A stretch of DNA of 64,000 bases from Rosellinia necatrix (lineage: Eukaryota; Ascomycota; Sordariomycetes; Xylariales; Xylariaceae). Both the position numbers and the translations under genes were made by a program. The notes under the pieces were generated by a model. The model was not told the origin of the DNA. It did not search any database and worked only from the letters and a program-made list of their open reading frames with translations. Shown here one piece after another: positions 43,706 through 56,372 of the stretch (positions are counted from its first letter, which is position 1; each line of letters starts with the position of its first letter). Location: the NCBI GenBank assembly GCA_021209875.1, contig JAGYVD010000001.1:4712001-4776000 (forward strand), written 5' to 3'.

Positions 43706-46700
43706 TGGCTTTGTGTACCAAGTCAAGGGATAGAAAACTGCAGTGCAGAAAGCTAGCTACGAAATTTGGTGTGTGAGCACAGGAATCGATGTTTGAGCAC
43801 GTAAGTAGGGACCGGATTATGGCCCTTCCGAGTTGGATAGATGATAGAACGACTTCGAACACTTGGGGATATGAAGGAGTAGCAGCACTCGGGGATCTGG
43901 ATATTGACGCAGATGCCTTGCAAGTGACTCAAGAGGAGCTCTTACCTTATCCTCTTTTCCATAGCCATATTGTAGGAAGTCGCTCCAAAATAGACCTGCC
44001 AGGAGGAAAGCATAACCAATATGCAGCCTTTATCTCTTACCCACTTACCCTACCTACCCAGATAGGCAAGGAAACACAAGCTCTGTCTGGGCTGGGCGAA
44101 AAAAAGCTAAAGAACTTGAGTAGTTAGGTCAAATAAGAGGCAAGCACGAAGGTAGCCGTCATACTATGCTCAACTCCCACATTATAGTCCCTAGTTTCTA
44201 GGTAATTACTTACTAGAGCATGAGCAAAACCCACGCATCAAATGACCACCGGACCGTCAATCGTGCTGTACTACCTATAGCGTCATGAATTCGTAAAAGC
44301 ACCTCCGACTTTCGAATGGGTAAGAGCACAAGCGGTACATACCTATCCGCCCGGTTACTCTCTTTGCAGTGAGCTTTTCCACATCTAGTAGATTCCCATC
44401 CACCTTACATAGGTACCTAGGTAGAGGTAGGTAGTACCCAGGATATGTCCGGGTATGTAAAGGGCGTCGCCGACGCGAGTAGTAGCGGCTCAGCGATGCC
44501 CTTAGGATAATAGACGCTTAATTATTGAAAATTAGGCTGAGATTCGGCGTAGATATACATCTATTTGATCATGTTGCGTGTCGCCGTTGATCCCCAAGTG
44601 GAAGTTTCTATTCGCGACGAAACAGCTGCCTCGCACATTAAACCCGACAGCGAGAGCGAGTTAAAATATTGTTGATCTTGCATTAATATCATCCCCCTTT
44701 TGCTCCAGATTGTTTGCGAAAGGATGTTTTATCCCAACACCAATCAAGGATAAGACACAAGCTGTGTATACCGCCAATGCCTACAGCTTACTACTTATCC
44801 CATCATTCGCCTAGCGTAAGCCATGTATTATCGAAGAATCCGGCGGAGAGAACCGGACTACAATATCGGACGTGCCGTAGGCACGTACGTGCTGCTGTCT
44901 ATTGGGGTCGGTAGTGGGACAGTCAGGGTCGGAAACCTAGTTCAACGAAATTTCGCTTTTCCAAGTGAATTTTGGTAGGTGGAATGTTGTTGTGTATTGC
45001 CCTAGTTTTAACCCCATCACTGCCACATCCTAGACGTGGTGAGGCATTTCCTTCGCTTCAACTCTCGTTGGCCGATGAACGAAACGTCGTGGATCGGGCT
45101 TACGACAGGGATAGCATTAGCTTTGATCGCGAATCTCAACCTGCTGGGCCACGGTGATGCTATGTCGGGCGTAATATATCAAGGGCCTACTAGCGATCAA
45201 AAAAAAAAGCGCATTTCGGAAAGATGAAATCTGAATCGAGGTTCGTAACGCCCAGTTAGAGATGGTTAATTCGGACGGCGCAATGTTTTCTTTTACCCCA
45301 AATGTTTCTGCTGACTTGTTACATAGGAGTAGGTTTGATAGGATGGAGAATCCGCAACGTTCCCCGGACGGATGGCGCCGCGGGTAACGTGATGCCCTCC
45401 TATCGTTGTTTTATAAGTTAACTGGTGGGTGTGCCGGATCTCGGATCGCCCTGTGCCTGATGATCTTTTTCTGCTCGGCCCTGCATCATTGTCTGACTGT
45501 TGTGATCGTCGTGGCTGTGCCGTATATTTTTGGTATATTTTTGGTACGGTAGCATGAGCATGCCAACCAGTTGGGAGCAAAGACCGGATTAGGACAGCTG
45601 CGAGAACCCCATTGGTGAATGACAAATTGGAACAGTTGCAGTAGGTTGAGTTAGTGGCCATTCCCGAACGCTATGCACCCGGTTGCGTACCCGCAGAGCG
45701 AACAGATAAAAATCCGAGGTTTTCATAGGAAGTATGTATTGCGAGTGGATACACTGGGTAAGTAGGCACCTAGCAGCAACAACATCTAAGTGTACTTGCG
45801 CACGCAACCCTGAAAACCCACGGCCTATCTACTGCATTGTTCCCAGACCATTTCCAGATGCCACCATTATGTGGTCCACACGGTAGATGGAAGAGAAGCT
45901 CCGAGAACGCTGTGGTTATGATGATACGCTACCTACTTCCCCGGGTCTGGCATCCTCAGATGTGCACATAGCCAATCCGATCTGGCGACTTTATGGGCGC
46001 AACCATTCAAGTCGATGGTCGGGCAGTGATGTCAGGTACTTGTGCTGTGTAACCTATCACTCGATTGGTAGTACCTACCTCCGTAAAGCCAGTTCAGCTC
46101 CTCTCGCCAGCGCTATGGCGGTGAGAGGCATTAGAGAGTTGTGGCCCAGAATTGTGGCTTTCCGAGCAGAATCGACGTTACACCACTACGGACTATCACT
46201 AATCCACAATCATGGGGATTTAATTACTATGGCATACCAATGCTTTTTTTTCTATGACATCGGACGACAAATACCAAGCACCATACAATCGCACAGTCAA
46301 CAAGATGTTGAAAGTAGCAGTTCGCACCAGGTTGCAGTCTTCACCGCCTTGGTATTCCTTGATCACGGATCACAGAACTCCCATCTGCGATGTGAAAAAA
46401 ACAAAGGATAAAAATGGAACCAAGCCTTGAAAGGTACTGTAGCACCAGGTGCTAAGTGCAAAGTTACAATAAATGCTGGCTGTTAGGGCCTGGTCTTCTG
46501 CCGAAGGCTAACTACCTGCACCACCTGTAACAAAGGTAACAATGAACCAGCCACTAATTAGCACTGCCCACAAGTGCAAGCTTCCCTCTACCTACCTACC
46601 TAGGTAGCCTGGTCATATAACTACCTAGGTACCTGACTACCTCTCTGCGTAGATACCTATGTAGGTACCTACGTACTATCTAATACTACATATGTACCTT

Positions 46701-48747
46701 AGGCCTGTATTTAGTATAATAAGTACTCAGTAGTTAACTAACTAGTGCAAACAGTTGTTACTCTGGGTAGATTCTAAGTTTTGCACAACTTAGGACAAGT
46801 GGGGCTCTTATGGGGACCTCCCTGTTCCCCACCTGCGACCCCCAAGGATCATACATAATACGAAGGAGAAAAACACGAGCGCTGACACGAGATAGTTACT
46901 CGACGGCAGCCAAGTTAAGGAAATAAGATTTTCCTCACTTGGCAATGATGGCTGCCATCTGTCCCTGGAAAAACACTACCATCTAGGTTAGCAACTGCAG
47001 ACGGGCACAGGTATAGGCATAAGCAGGGAAAGACATGTGCAGGAACGAGGACTCTGAATTATCTAGGTATTATTATGCGGTTTAATGTAGACGGATCGTC
47101 GTATTGTTGACGCCATCGCTGACCCATGTTCCCGAGACCCGTATCCCTTCCACCCTGAGGCCAAAAAGAGACGCCTGCTTTAGCACTACAAGTATGCACA
47201 GTAGGACCTGGCTGGGCTGAGATGCAGTACCGAGGTACATAGCAGCAGAGCCTGGATTTAACTACCTAGGTAGGTAGGTAGGTAGTGCTAGACATGGTAA
47301 CTGGTACCTACAACATAGCACAGCACTCAATTCGATGCTCTTCAAGAGAAAGAACTCATCTCTCCGAGCAAGATATACTACAACATCATACCCACTACCT
47401 ATTGCAATGATGTAGTGTAAGTATGTACACAGCATACTGTTTGTTTTTCCCCCATTGGGGTTGTTTGCACGTGCTAAAATACCACAAGTGTACAAGAGCG
47501 ACGAGGTGTGTGTCGTACCCAAGTCTCTGTAAGGCTGGCCCGTCCGTCCCTTTCCGGTATTAGATACCTCCTTGGCGGAGTGAAGGGGATGGGGTGGTGG
47601 AGGTAGCTTGTACTGTATTACAGGAGGAAAGTACCTACATGCTGACTTCGCAGGTACTAGGCAGTTACTGGCCCCATTTATTGTATGTATGTAGACCCTC
47701 TCTCCCCTTTTCAGCTTGTAAACAGCTTTTTGTCCCATGACTCGTAGGCAATTCTTCGTCATAGTCCAAGGCAGGTTTGCCAATGTCCTACAAGCACAAT
47801 GAGGCGACTTTTCTCCTCACAATTCATCTAGCCCTTGCTTATAGTACCGATCTATCCCAAGCGGCAGGACAACAGGAGCAGCATGTGCACACGTAACATA
47901 GATTTGTACCAATACCGCCCTTGCAAGTGATACATGGCCGGATTTAGCGTCGACCAAGACTCGGTACCTGGATCCATCCTTTCCACCACCACCTACCTAC
48001 CGCCTACCTGCTACACTACCTTTGTTTGTATCCATGGATCTGACAGGCATCTGCACTAAGTCTAGATACGCGCTGTCCCTCCCGTCTGCTTGGGAGGTAC
48101 ATATGCAGCAATGTCTAGTCCTGTTAAAATATTCCTAGTCCTGGCCTGATCGTTCGTGGCTTGATACTTGCGGTCCCACTAGCACTCGGCGCGGCGGCGG
48201 CTGCATAATAATAGGCTCCGTCCCCTCGATCTCCTTTTGTAGTTACATATAACTGTCCATCGAACATAGCAGAGGGTACTTCGTTTTTCGTACTCCCGCT
48301 GATCAACGGTACTTTCCATATATACATAGCATAATCTACCTACCTCCATAACCACCTCTTCGTGTTTCCACCTCTCTACTCTCTTGTTCTTTTCTCCCGA
48401 GAATTGATTGATCTCCCTCCCTCCTTCATCTCGCCCTCCGATTCTACAGGTTCCCAAATACTCGTCTGGTAGCTTCTCCCGGCATATAAAACTGTGTCGT
48501 GCCACCTGTTCCCACCCACCTAGTCTTCACTTACACCGCAACTCGTTGTTTACCTGGACCCGTTACTTATTATCGACGTCGATTGCGTGATCGTGTGATC
48601 GCGTGATACCGCTTTCTTCTCCGGATTTCGTCTACGGCAGTCTGCGGCAAATCTACGGTCATAGAGCAATTCAACTCCGGATATGAGCAGGAATCCTCGC
48701 CTTTTGAGACAGTTTCGTTCGCTAGCACCATAAGGGGATAGATCAAA
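43706..48747. other. Long gene-free region (5 kb) rich in CCTAGGTAGG motifs
   Basis: No supported gene despite several open frames (the longest at 45887-46411 and, on the minus strand, 47262-47783; neither shows a domain). Palindromic CCTAGG/GGTAGGTA clusters are at about 44402-44432, 46585-46690 and 47262-47286. The last 400 bp are C/T-rich, as in fungal promoters, before the cyclin gene. Confidence 0.5.
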
Positions 48748-49659
48748 ATGGGCCACACCAAGAGCTTCTCGGTGGCACCGGTAGACGACGATTTTGAGTT
48801 TGATGAGAGCTACTTCAGACAGTTCTATAAGCCGTTGTCGAACCTACCAACGCCCCCTCCCTCCACCCGTACCTCGTCGGCGAACCAAAGCCCTCGAGTA
48901 TCCCTCGATGGTACAGACGGAGCCAATTCACAGTTTCTAGGTCGGTTTCATGCTCGCACAACGCCGAATCATTCCACGGCCTAAGCTGACTTTTGAACAG
49001 GCCCGGCCGCCCATCTCGCGCGGATGTTACCTCCAGGAGCTTCGTTCATCACCCCCTCCATCCCCACCCTTCAGCAAATGTTGGCAAGGGCCAACCTGCC
49101 TATGGACATCATTGCCCTGGCCGTTTGCATTCTGGACTCCCTTAATTCCAAGTTCTCCCGCAGCTGGAGGGTGTCATTCCCGCTACACCGCCAGGGCCAG
49201 CCAGCCTCGAAACGACATACCCTCCCCTCGGCCCCTCGGCAAGCGACGCACATAAACTCCGTATTTCCCGAGATCATCATCCTGGCGGCACTGGTGATTG
49301 CAGAGAAGTTTGTGGAGGACATGCAGAGCCCGACGCAGTACTTCGTCTCGAACTGGGCCAACGACGCCTGGACGTGCGAGCAGGTCAACTTCACCGAGCG
49401 TTGCATCATGGAGAGCCTGGGCTACCGGATCCTGCCGCTCTGGGACCCGGCGCTGATCAAGCAGGCCAGGCACGACATCGAGATGGCGCGGCGGGAGATT
49501 GTCCAGGAGAGCGCGGGCAGCATCGGCGGCGGCGGCGAGGAGGGTAGAAAACACTTCAAATCGATGAGTTCGGGCCATGCCGTCGTAGGTCTAGGCCTGC
49601 ACCTGACGCCTGCAGCTACGCCCGACTCGGAACGAGTCACATCCTTCGGCCCAATCTAG
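48748..49659 (+). CDS. PCL/Pho80-type cyclin
   Basis: Exons 48748-48940 and 49001-49659, 283 residues; intron 60 bp with branch CTGAC. The N-terminal 65 residues are disordered and Ser/Pro-rich (LPTPPPSTRTSSANQSPR), with possible CDK sites. The cyclin box runs from about 90 to 200: PSIPTLQQMLARANLPMDII, AVCILDSLNSKFSRSWR, VFPEIIILAALVIAEKFVED, then WTCEQVNFTERCIMESLGYR. The pattern (AEKF, W-x6-N-x-E..ME..LGYRI) is that of fungal PCL-type cyclins, partners of Pho85-like kinases in cell-cycle and phosphate control. Which member it is cannot be decided here. An insertion rich in basic residues (RQGQPASKRHTLPSAPRQ) sits between cyclin helices. Confidence 0.8.
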
Positions 49660-52190
49660 TGGCTGGGGGTTTCTGCGCTGTCCGACGTGCCTGATGTCGG
49701 CTGGGTGTGGTGCCCTGCAGGGTCGCGCGCCCACACAGCTGGCGGCATGGCCTCCCTCGCATCGTCCCCACCACCGCGCGACCGACCGCGACCAATTCCC
49801 ACCACAATATCGAAATTCCGCCTTTCGATGGTGCCACTGCTCTCCCTCCGCGTGGCGTTCACCCACCGACTTATTTACATACGCATTTATTAATTGAACA
49901 TGGCTGCATGGTAAGCCTCGCTTGCACCGGGCCTGGCTAGGCTCTGCATATTTCGGAAAATTCGGGGACGAAGAGGGGAGAGGGAGGGGGTGAGGAGGAG
50001 GAAGAGTGAAAGGGAAAGGAGTTGGAGTTACATTCGCCTCATTTGACGGGGCGAGGCCGCTTCCCTTGTGTGCGATCGATCGCGCCTTCTCAGGCGATGC
50101 GCTACGCAAAAGTGGGAATCGATCAAAATTTCTCCGGGCTAAAGGAATCTAGAGCACCAGGAGAGTTTTGTCGCAAAATTCCTTTAAAATCACAGGGTCG
50201 ATTTGTGTTGGCCGGGCCCGGCCACACCTGGGTTTTCATGAGACAGGAACAGGAGTTTCACCTTGATTTTTGTTGGCTGCGCATGTTTAATGTGAGGAGA
50301 GGATACGTGCTTTACGAGTTCTATACCCCTTGATAATCAACGTTGCATTTTCGTTTTCCGTATTTGGTCTAATGCCCATCGTGAGATCCCTTTGTTTCGC
50401 TTGCTCGTAGAATGAGGTCTTGGACGGAGAATTGATATACCGAGGTAGGAGACGCGTACTTGATCCCATCTTGCACTCAGGCTGAAGTAGCTGAATCTGA
50501 CGAGGGACGGATGCACTGTATGCCAATACTATCGGCCCGTGTCGTGTTCCCTCTCGTTCCAATGTAATGGACGATATGTACACGTGCCGAAGCCGTGCGC
50601 GCATACAGCGCACCGAACTCAATGTCGCTAGATATACGTGCCGAGACGAGTAGTAAATGAAATATCGGCGGGGGAAATATAGAAACTCAAAGCCAGCATC
50701 CCAGAATACTATAATCTAGATGCCCATGTGGCGACTGGCGCATTAGGCTTTGGTCCAAACATCACTTCATAGGCCGTTCCTAGCAACAGCACATGAACGT
50801 TCTGATTCGGCCTACGCAGATATGTTTTACACGTTGTCAGTCTCATGTCCGTATTCTTGGCATATAGAAGCGAAAACGCTGTCAATAGGATCCGATGTCG
50901 CATCAATGGAGCTCCAATAATATAGCGAACACTGACCTTAGTTATTTCCTTTTCGTAGTCTCGGACCAAGGGTGAGTCTTGTACCAGAAACAAAGCCGCC
51001 GCCGATGGCGTACAATCAAAAGCGATGACGAATACACCGTCTAGTCGCTACGTACCCAGAGAAAGAACCTGGCTCTCGGCCGGCTAAATATGCCCTCCAC
51101 GTACAGACAGCTTTTCAATGTAAGTCCCTTTCATCCTGGTGGTGTCGTCCTCACTCATCACCGCGTCAGCATCGATCGTCCTTTGACAGGTCATTTTTTT
51201 CTCATTCGCTTTACCTAAGAGAAACCACTCATAGGAGCGCTTCGATGCCGTCTGTCCGCCGGGCAATAGTCAAGTCCGGGGACCGCGGGATGTGCATGCC
51301 AAACATGCCAAAACCAGGAACCAGCAGCAGTTGCAAGGTTTAACTTTCCCTTCTTTGTAAATCATTCTGCCGACTAGGTTGAGCACCTAACCTTGGATTG
51401 TCATCGCTGGCTGACTCCATCCTTGCGCATTGCTTCGTTTCTTTCCCCACGACCTACCTGGTATATCAGAATAAGTAAACACATGGATGGACGGTCATCT
51501 CATAAACGCCAAAATTGGCGTCATTATGAAAAGTTCCGAGGTGTTGTACATAATTGCTCATCGTTGCGCAATATTCCGAGCTTCCGGTATTTGCACGGCC
51601 GCAATTGAATGAGCGATTGGTGAGGGTTGTATGGTGCTGGACAAACTTCTAATGATTATAGCCAGCCGGCCTCTCCTACTTGCTACACCTTGCCTCCCTT
51701 CGTATCCGAGGAATACTGAGGCCTTAATCTGAACTTTCGGGTTAAACACTAATGATATACACCTTATGCTCTGCATAGCGATTGAAGTAGTAGTTACTAT
51801 TACTCTATTCTAGGTATCTTGTTGAGGAGAAATTGTGTTATGGACTTTGGATGAGATAGTCTCTGGGAATAAGGGACATTCTCCAACGTGGTACTATTCC
51901 GAGATTTGACATTGGAAGTTCGTGCCGACACTGGGAATAGGTAGGTAGGTAGGTAGTGATCAAATGTGACCAAGCAGGATCCTTATCAGAGCTACTCGTA
52001 TCTTATCAGTCCAAAAGTGGCTTAGCGAGGGGCATACGGCAGAATTTTTTGGTATACCGCTGCCTGCCGACAACCGCTCCCAAGCTCCCCACCATCAAAC
52101 TATCAACGCATTAACACGCCAACTTGGATGAACGTGGTTGAGTAAGCGTGGGCCCATATCCAAGAACAAACGGATACTATAATACCAGAT
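49660..52190. other. Gene-free region
   Basis: 2.5 kb with short chance frames only. GGTAGGTAGGTAGGTAG at about 51938-51956. No repeat copy or relic recognised. Confidence 0.5.
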
Positions 52191-53108
52191 ATGGCGAGAA
52201 AAAGAGCGAGGGAGGCCGACGGCGCAGCCGAGGTACAGGATAAGATGGTGGAGGACACCGACAGCTCAGACGACGAGGTGAGCGGAGGATGCCTAAGGCC
52301 GCTGCCGATACCCCTGGGACTTACAATAAGTGTTTAGGACTTTGACATGGTGAACGTTGACTTTGAATGGTTCAATTTCAATGAGAATATCGATTTCCAT
52401 GGCACCAAGTCATTAATACGGCAGCTGTTCGACGTAGATGCAAGTCTGTTCGATGTTTCGGCGCTCGCCGACCTGATCTTCTCTCAGCCATCCATCGGCT
52501 CCACCGTCAAAACCGATGGTGAGGAGTCCGACCCCTTTGCCCTTGTAACTGCATTGAACGTGCAAGAACACCGCCAAAATAAAGCCATGGCCCAACTCAT
52601 CGAGTATTTAAGCGGAAAGGCCAAGGGCACCGAGTCACTGGCAGCCGTACCCCAGCTCCTGGCGTCTGGTCAACACGTCGGACTTATCCTGTCTGAAAGG
52701 TTGATCAACATGCCAGCCGAGGTAGCGCCGCCACTATACAGTATGCTCGTAGAGGAGATCAAGGATGCCGTGGAGGATAAGGAGCCGTACGAGTTCACAC
52801 ACTACTTGATCGTCTCGAAAACGTACCATGAGATCGAGTCGACCCTGGACGTCGAAGAGCGGAAAAAGAAGAAAGGCAAACAGGATGCCACGCTATACTA
52901 TTTCCACCCCGAGGATGAGGTGCTGCAGAAACATGCGGTGGCCTATGGCACCTACCACTTCACCAGAATAGACGACGCCGTAGCGGATAGCAGGCGGGCT
53001 TTTCAGGAGATGGGCGTCATGCCCAAGGGCTCTATGATTTTGATTGAGGCCAGCAGGTTCGCCGATGCCGTTACCGCAGTAGGCGAATATCTGAGTCCTC
53101 CGTCATGA
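52191..53108 (+). CDS. BCP1: BCP1/BCCIP family protein
   Basis: Exons 52191-52277 and 52338-53108, 285 residues; intron 60 bp. In yeast Bcp1 is a nuclear protein that acts as chaperone of ribosomal protein Rpl23 and is needed for nuclear export of Mss4; the human homologue is BCCIP. The N-terminus is basic then acidic ([10 protein letters not shown].., [20 protein letters not shown]), and [20 protein letters not shown] is the family hallmark. [39 protein letters not shown] and a C-terminal [12 protein letters not shown] region follow in the expected order. A Lys-rich patch ([10 protein letters not shown]) could be a nuclear signal. Length fits fungal members. Confidence 0.92.
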
Positions 53109-54003
53109 GGGGACCCTTTAAATCAATAAAAAAAATGAAATCGAAACACACCGAAAGGAGATTTCTCCTGTCTATCTATTTTTATCGTTTGCTGTTTGCT
53201 GTTTGCTTCTCGCTCCTCGCTTTTCCTCACGTGTATTATATGCCGAAATGAACGCTGTTGCGGGGTGCCACATATACCATTACCTGGGTAATCCTAACAT
53301 GGGTCGACAGCGTCATTTTGCCCTGGCAGTCATCAAGTTAGTTGGCTCGACGTTATGATCATCGCATGCAACCTTCCCGCTACATGAGCCCAGACGCAAA
53401 GGGTTCGACCCCAGGGGTGTCTTGTTCGTGCCACGCCCCACCGATGTAGTAAAAGGAACCCGCTGGAGCTCGCCAACAGACGTTAACGTTGATCGCTAAA
53501 ACCAACACATATGCATGAAGCTTGTGGCAGTTTGATACCCTCATAGGACAGATGTAAATGGTTGTAATGATGGCAGTTGGTTCCAACTGTACCTCTGTAT
53601 TGTGCCTCTGTATTCTACCTCTGTATTGTACCTCTGTATTGTACCTCTGTATTAGGAAGGATGATTAAGGTTGAAGAGAAAGACGATTTACTTGCAGCTC
53701 CGATGGAACATGGTATTTATTACCATGTCGGCGCTGTTTTCACTCCCCATCCTGCCCGCCCATTCACTGCCACCTAGCTGAACCGCTAGCCCCGACCTTA
53801 GCGTCATTGGTTCAATCACGGCTGCGGCAAGTGCCAACCTAGCCGCAGGCTATAGACACTAAGACCGGAAAGTTTGACACTTAAGCCGTACATGGGTCAC
53901 TTGTTTGCACTATGAGCGAATGCCAAGCTTCTTGATTAATTTATGATTTATGCCACAACGCCCGTATATATGTGTTGATTTTAGCGGACAGCATCAACTT
54001 ACG
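53109..54003. other. Intergenic between convergent genes
   Basis: Contains five near-identical copies of a 15-bp unit (TGTACCTCTGTATTG or variant) at about 53586-53655. No gene. Confidence 0.55.
53586..53655 (+). repeat. 15-bp tandem repeat
   Basis: Units TGTACCTCTGTATTG, TGCCTCTGTATTC and further TGTACCTCTGTATTG copies stand in a row between BCP1 and chorismate mutase. Confidence 0.75.
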
Positions 54004-54923
54004 TTAGCGAGCTCTAGCGGGTTCCTTTCCCCCCGTGAGGCGTGGTTCGAGCCGTTGCATGAGATACTCGACCTCGACCTCCTTCGTTATGGGGATGACG
54101 AAATCCCTGTACATCGACTCGACGGCATCGACGTTGATCTTCCCGGCCGCATTCGCATTGGCCGACGAAGGGTCAGTGCCGTAGGTCTGCGCCTTGAGAC
54201 GCAGCCGGGCGAGCACCTGCTTCTCCACGGCGGCATTCGTGATCGACTCGCCGATGCCATCGCGGTCGCCGGCCTTGATTAGTCTCTCGTACTTCTCCCG
54301 GTCGGACTGGAACTTGGACTCGGCCACGAACTTGCCGAAATGTATCCTCCGCGACAGGGCCTGGAGACAGGCGATGTCGCAGGTGGCGGAGGAGCCGTAG
54401 TTCTCGGCTCGCTCGCCGCTGTCACCCCTCCCGAAGTCGGGGCACACGGCGGGGAGGAACTTCTCCACGTAGAATCTCTTGATATCCTCGTTGACGTTGA
54501 CGTTATTCGGGTACAGGATCTCGGGGTAATCCAGCGGCTTCAGTATCGGCGTCTTCAGGGCATCGGGGAAGAAGGGGTATTCGTCCGGGGCCTCGTAGCG
54601 GCGGATCAGCGACTGGGTCTTCTCCTGCTCCCGCAGGTACCAGTCCATGAAGCTCAGGTTCTTGTCAGAGCCGAGGTCAATGGCGCCCGGTTGGTAGATA
54701 GTCTTGTTCAGAGGGAATTGAACCCTCTCGATTAGGTGGAATGTGATTGTATCCTCTAGACGGCTACAAAAGCGGAGTAGAGTAAGCAGGTGCAGCGTGA
54801 GGAGATACGCAAAACGCTGGGGCGTATCTGAGTGAAGGAACCGACCGCTTACATGAGCTGGAAGCGAATGTTAGAGAGGTCGAGTGCCTTGGAGGCATCT
54901 TTCAGGTCGATTATGGTATCCAT
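54004..54923 (-). CDS. ARO7: Chorismate mutase (AroQ, ARO7-type)
   Basis: Exons 54923-54853 and 54763-54004, 276 residues; intron 89 bp. Converts chorismate to prephenate, the branch point to phenylalanine and tyrosine. The start [20 protein letters not shown], then [20 protein letters not shown], is the conserved first helix of fungal allosteric AroQ enzymes and contains the catalytic Arg. [74 protein letters not shown] and [10 protein letters not shown] follow in family order. The GSSATCD-ALSRRIH stretch lies at the effector and active-site face in the yeast enzyme, which is inhibited by Tyr and activated by Trp; the same control is likely. Slightly longer than the yeast protein because of a C-terminal tail ([12 protein letters not shown]). 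Confidence 0.94.
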
Positions 54924-56095
54924 TGTCCTATTATTTTCGTGTTGTCTTTTAGCATTGTGGTATATCTTGATCTCAGTTTGAAATTTAGAGATTATTTACA
55001 CCAACCTCAGAATGCGGACTTCTAAAGCGACTTTGGCTAACCCATTATAGCTAAGCTGCAGTGTACCGGTACCTAGGTACTTATAAACCTGCTTTTGGAT
55101 GTACCTACTGTATCCCTACCTGTTAGGTGGTTACCTAACTAAGTTGATCAATCAAATAAAGCAGTCGTAGCCTATAACTCTACCTAGGTAGGTAGGAGGT
55201 AGGTAGCCAAATAAGCAACACGCCCTAACACTTTCACCTGCTTTTGCAACTTATTTTACAACTGCTTGAACAGTTGCTCTCACAAATTGAATTAAGACTG
55301 CGTTTTTGATCAAGTTTGAGGCCACTTAGGTAGATGACACTCCTAGGACAGGTAGGGCAAAAAAGCATCTAACAGCCTAGCAGGAAGACCTATGACCTAA
55401 AAGTACACCAATGTTTGGTGTTGGAAGTACTGGTGGAGATATCATAGTCAATTTAACCAATAGAGCTGATGTTTGAGGTTAATAATGGGTTAGCTTCAGT
55501 CGTTTTAGCCAAGTTGCAAAGCACAATTCATTTGGCCGATAGTCGGCCAGTGATGGGGCAAACAAGTTCTAGCTACCTACATAGGTAGTGGTTACCTAGT
55601 GGAGAGTGCTACAGGTAACTATAGGTACCTATCTAGGTCGGCGTAGTGATTGCTTGCCAATACCACTCCAGGCATAGGACAACTGGAATTTACTACCTAC
55701 CCATGCACCTGCTTAGTTAACCTAGGGTATGCCACCAGAACCGTGTGGCTGGTGCGGAGTTCTTTGATCCTCCATCCTAGTACCTACCACCAACAACAAC
55801 TTTGGGCAAAAAAGTACTGAGGTAAACTTGCTATACCTTATCGCGCTCAGATATCGTCAATTTTGTTGCAGCAATTCCCTTATCGAAGCCCCCGAGGGCA
55901 ATAAAAAACATAGTTTTTTACCTATACCTAGTTACCTAACTACCTAGGTATCAATTGAGCCGTAGAATAAATGCGCAGCCCCAAGAAGAGTCCCTACGCC
56001 CTGTGAGCTACACCGAGAAGCATAACTCGCACACCGACGAGACACCACGGCAGACCACAAAGGACGAGAACATAGAGGATAGCAGTGTCACGCGT
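54924..56095. other. Intergenic, rich in CCTAGG-type motifs
   Basis: Divergent promoter region of chorismate mutase and MDV1. Palindromes GGTACCTAGGTAC near 55066, CTACCTAGGTAGGTAG near 55180, ACATAGGTAG near 55580 and CTACCTAGGTA near 55940. AT-rich; no gene. Confidence 0.5.
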
Positions 56096-56313
56096 ATGGA
56101 CGATTCGGATCTCCACAATGAATTCCACGACGAAGCCTCCGGAGGCGAGGAATCAATCCTCTCAGTACGTCACCACTCTATCCATTTTTCCCCTCCTCCC
56201 TCCCTTCCTCTCTCTCTCTCTTTCTCTCTGTATGTGTGTGTGTGTATGTGTATGTGTGTGTGGCTGCTTGCCTAAATGCCTCCCTCGCGTGGCGCGTCCC
56301 TTATTCCCTTCGT

Positions 56314-56372
<59 letters not shown>

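Noticed and set aside
45887..46411. 174-codon plus-strand frame in intergenic DNA
   Set aside because: No domain, no splice context, poor coding character; kept only as part of the intergenic description.
47262..47783. 173-codon minus-strand frame
   Set aside because: Runs through CCTAGGTAGG motif clusters and has no recognisable domain; likely chance.
53390..53415. GGTTCGACCCC, matching a tRNA T-loop
   Set aside because: No matching acceptor stem, D-arm or anticodon arm can be built upstream.
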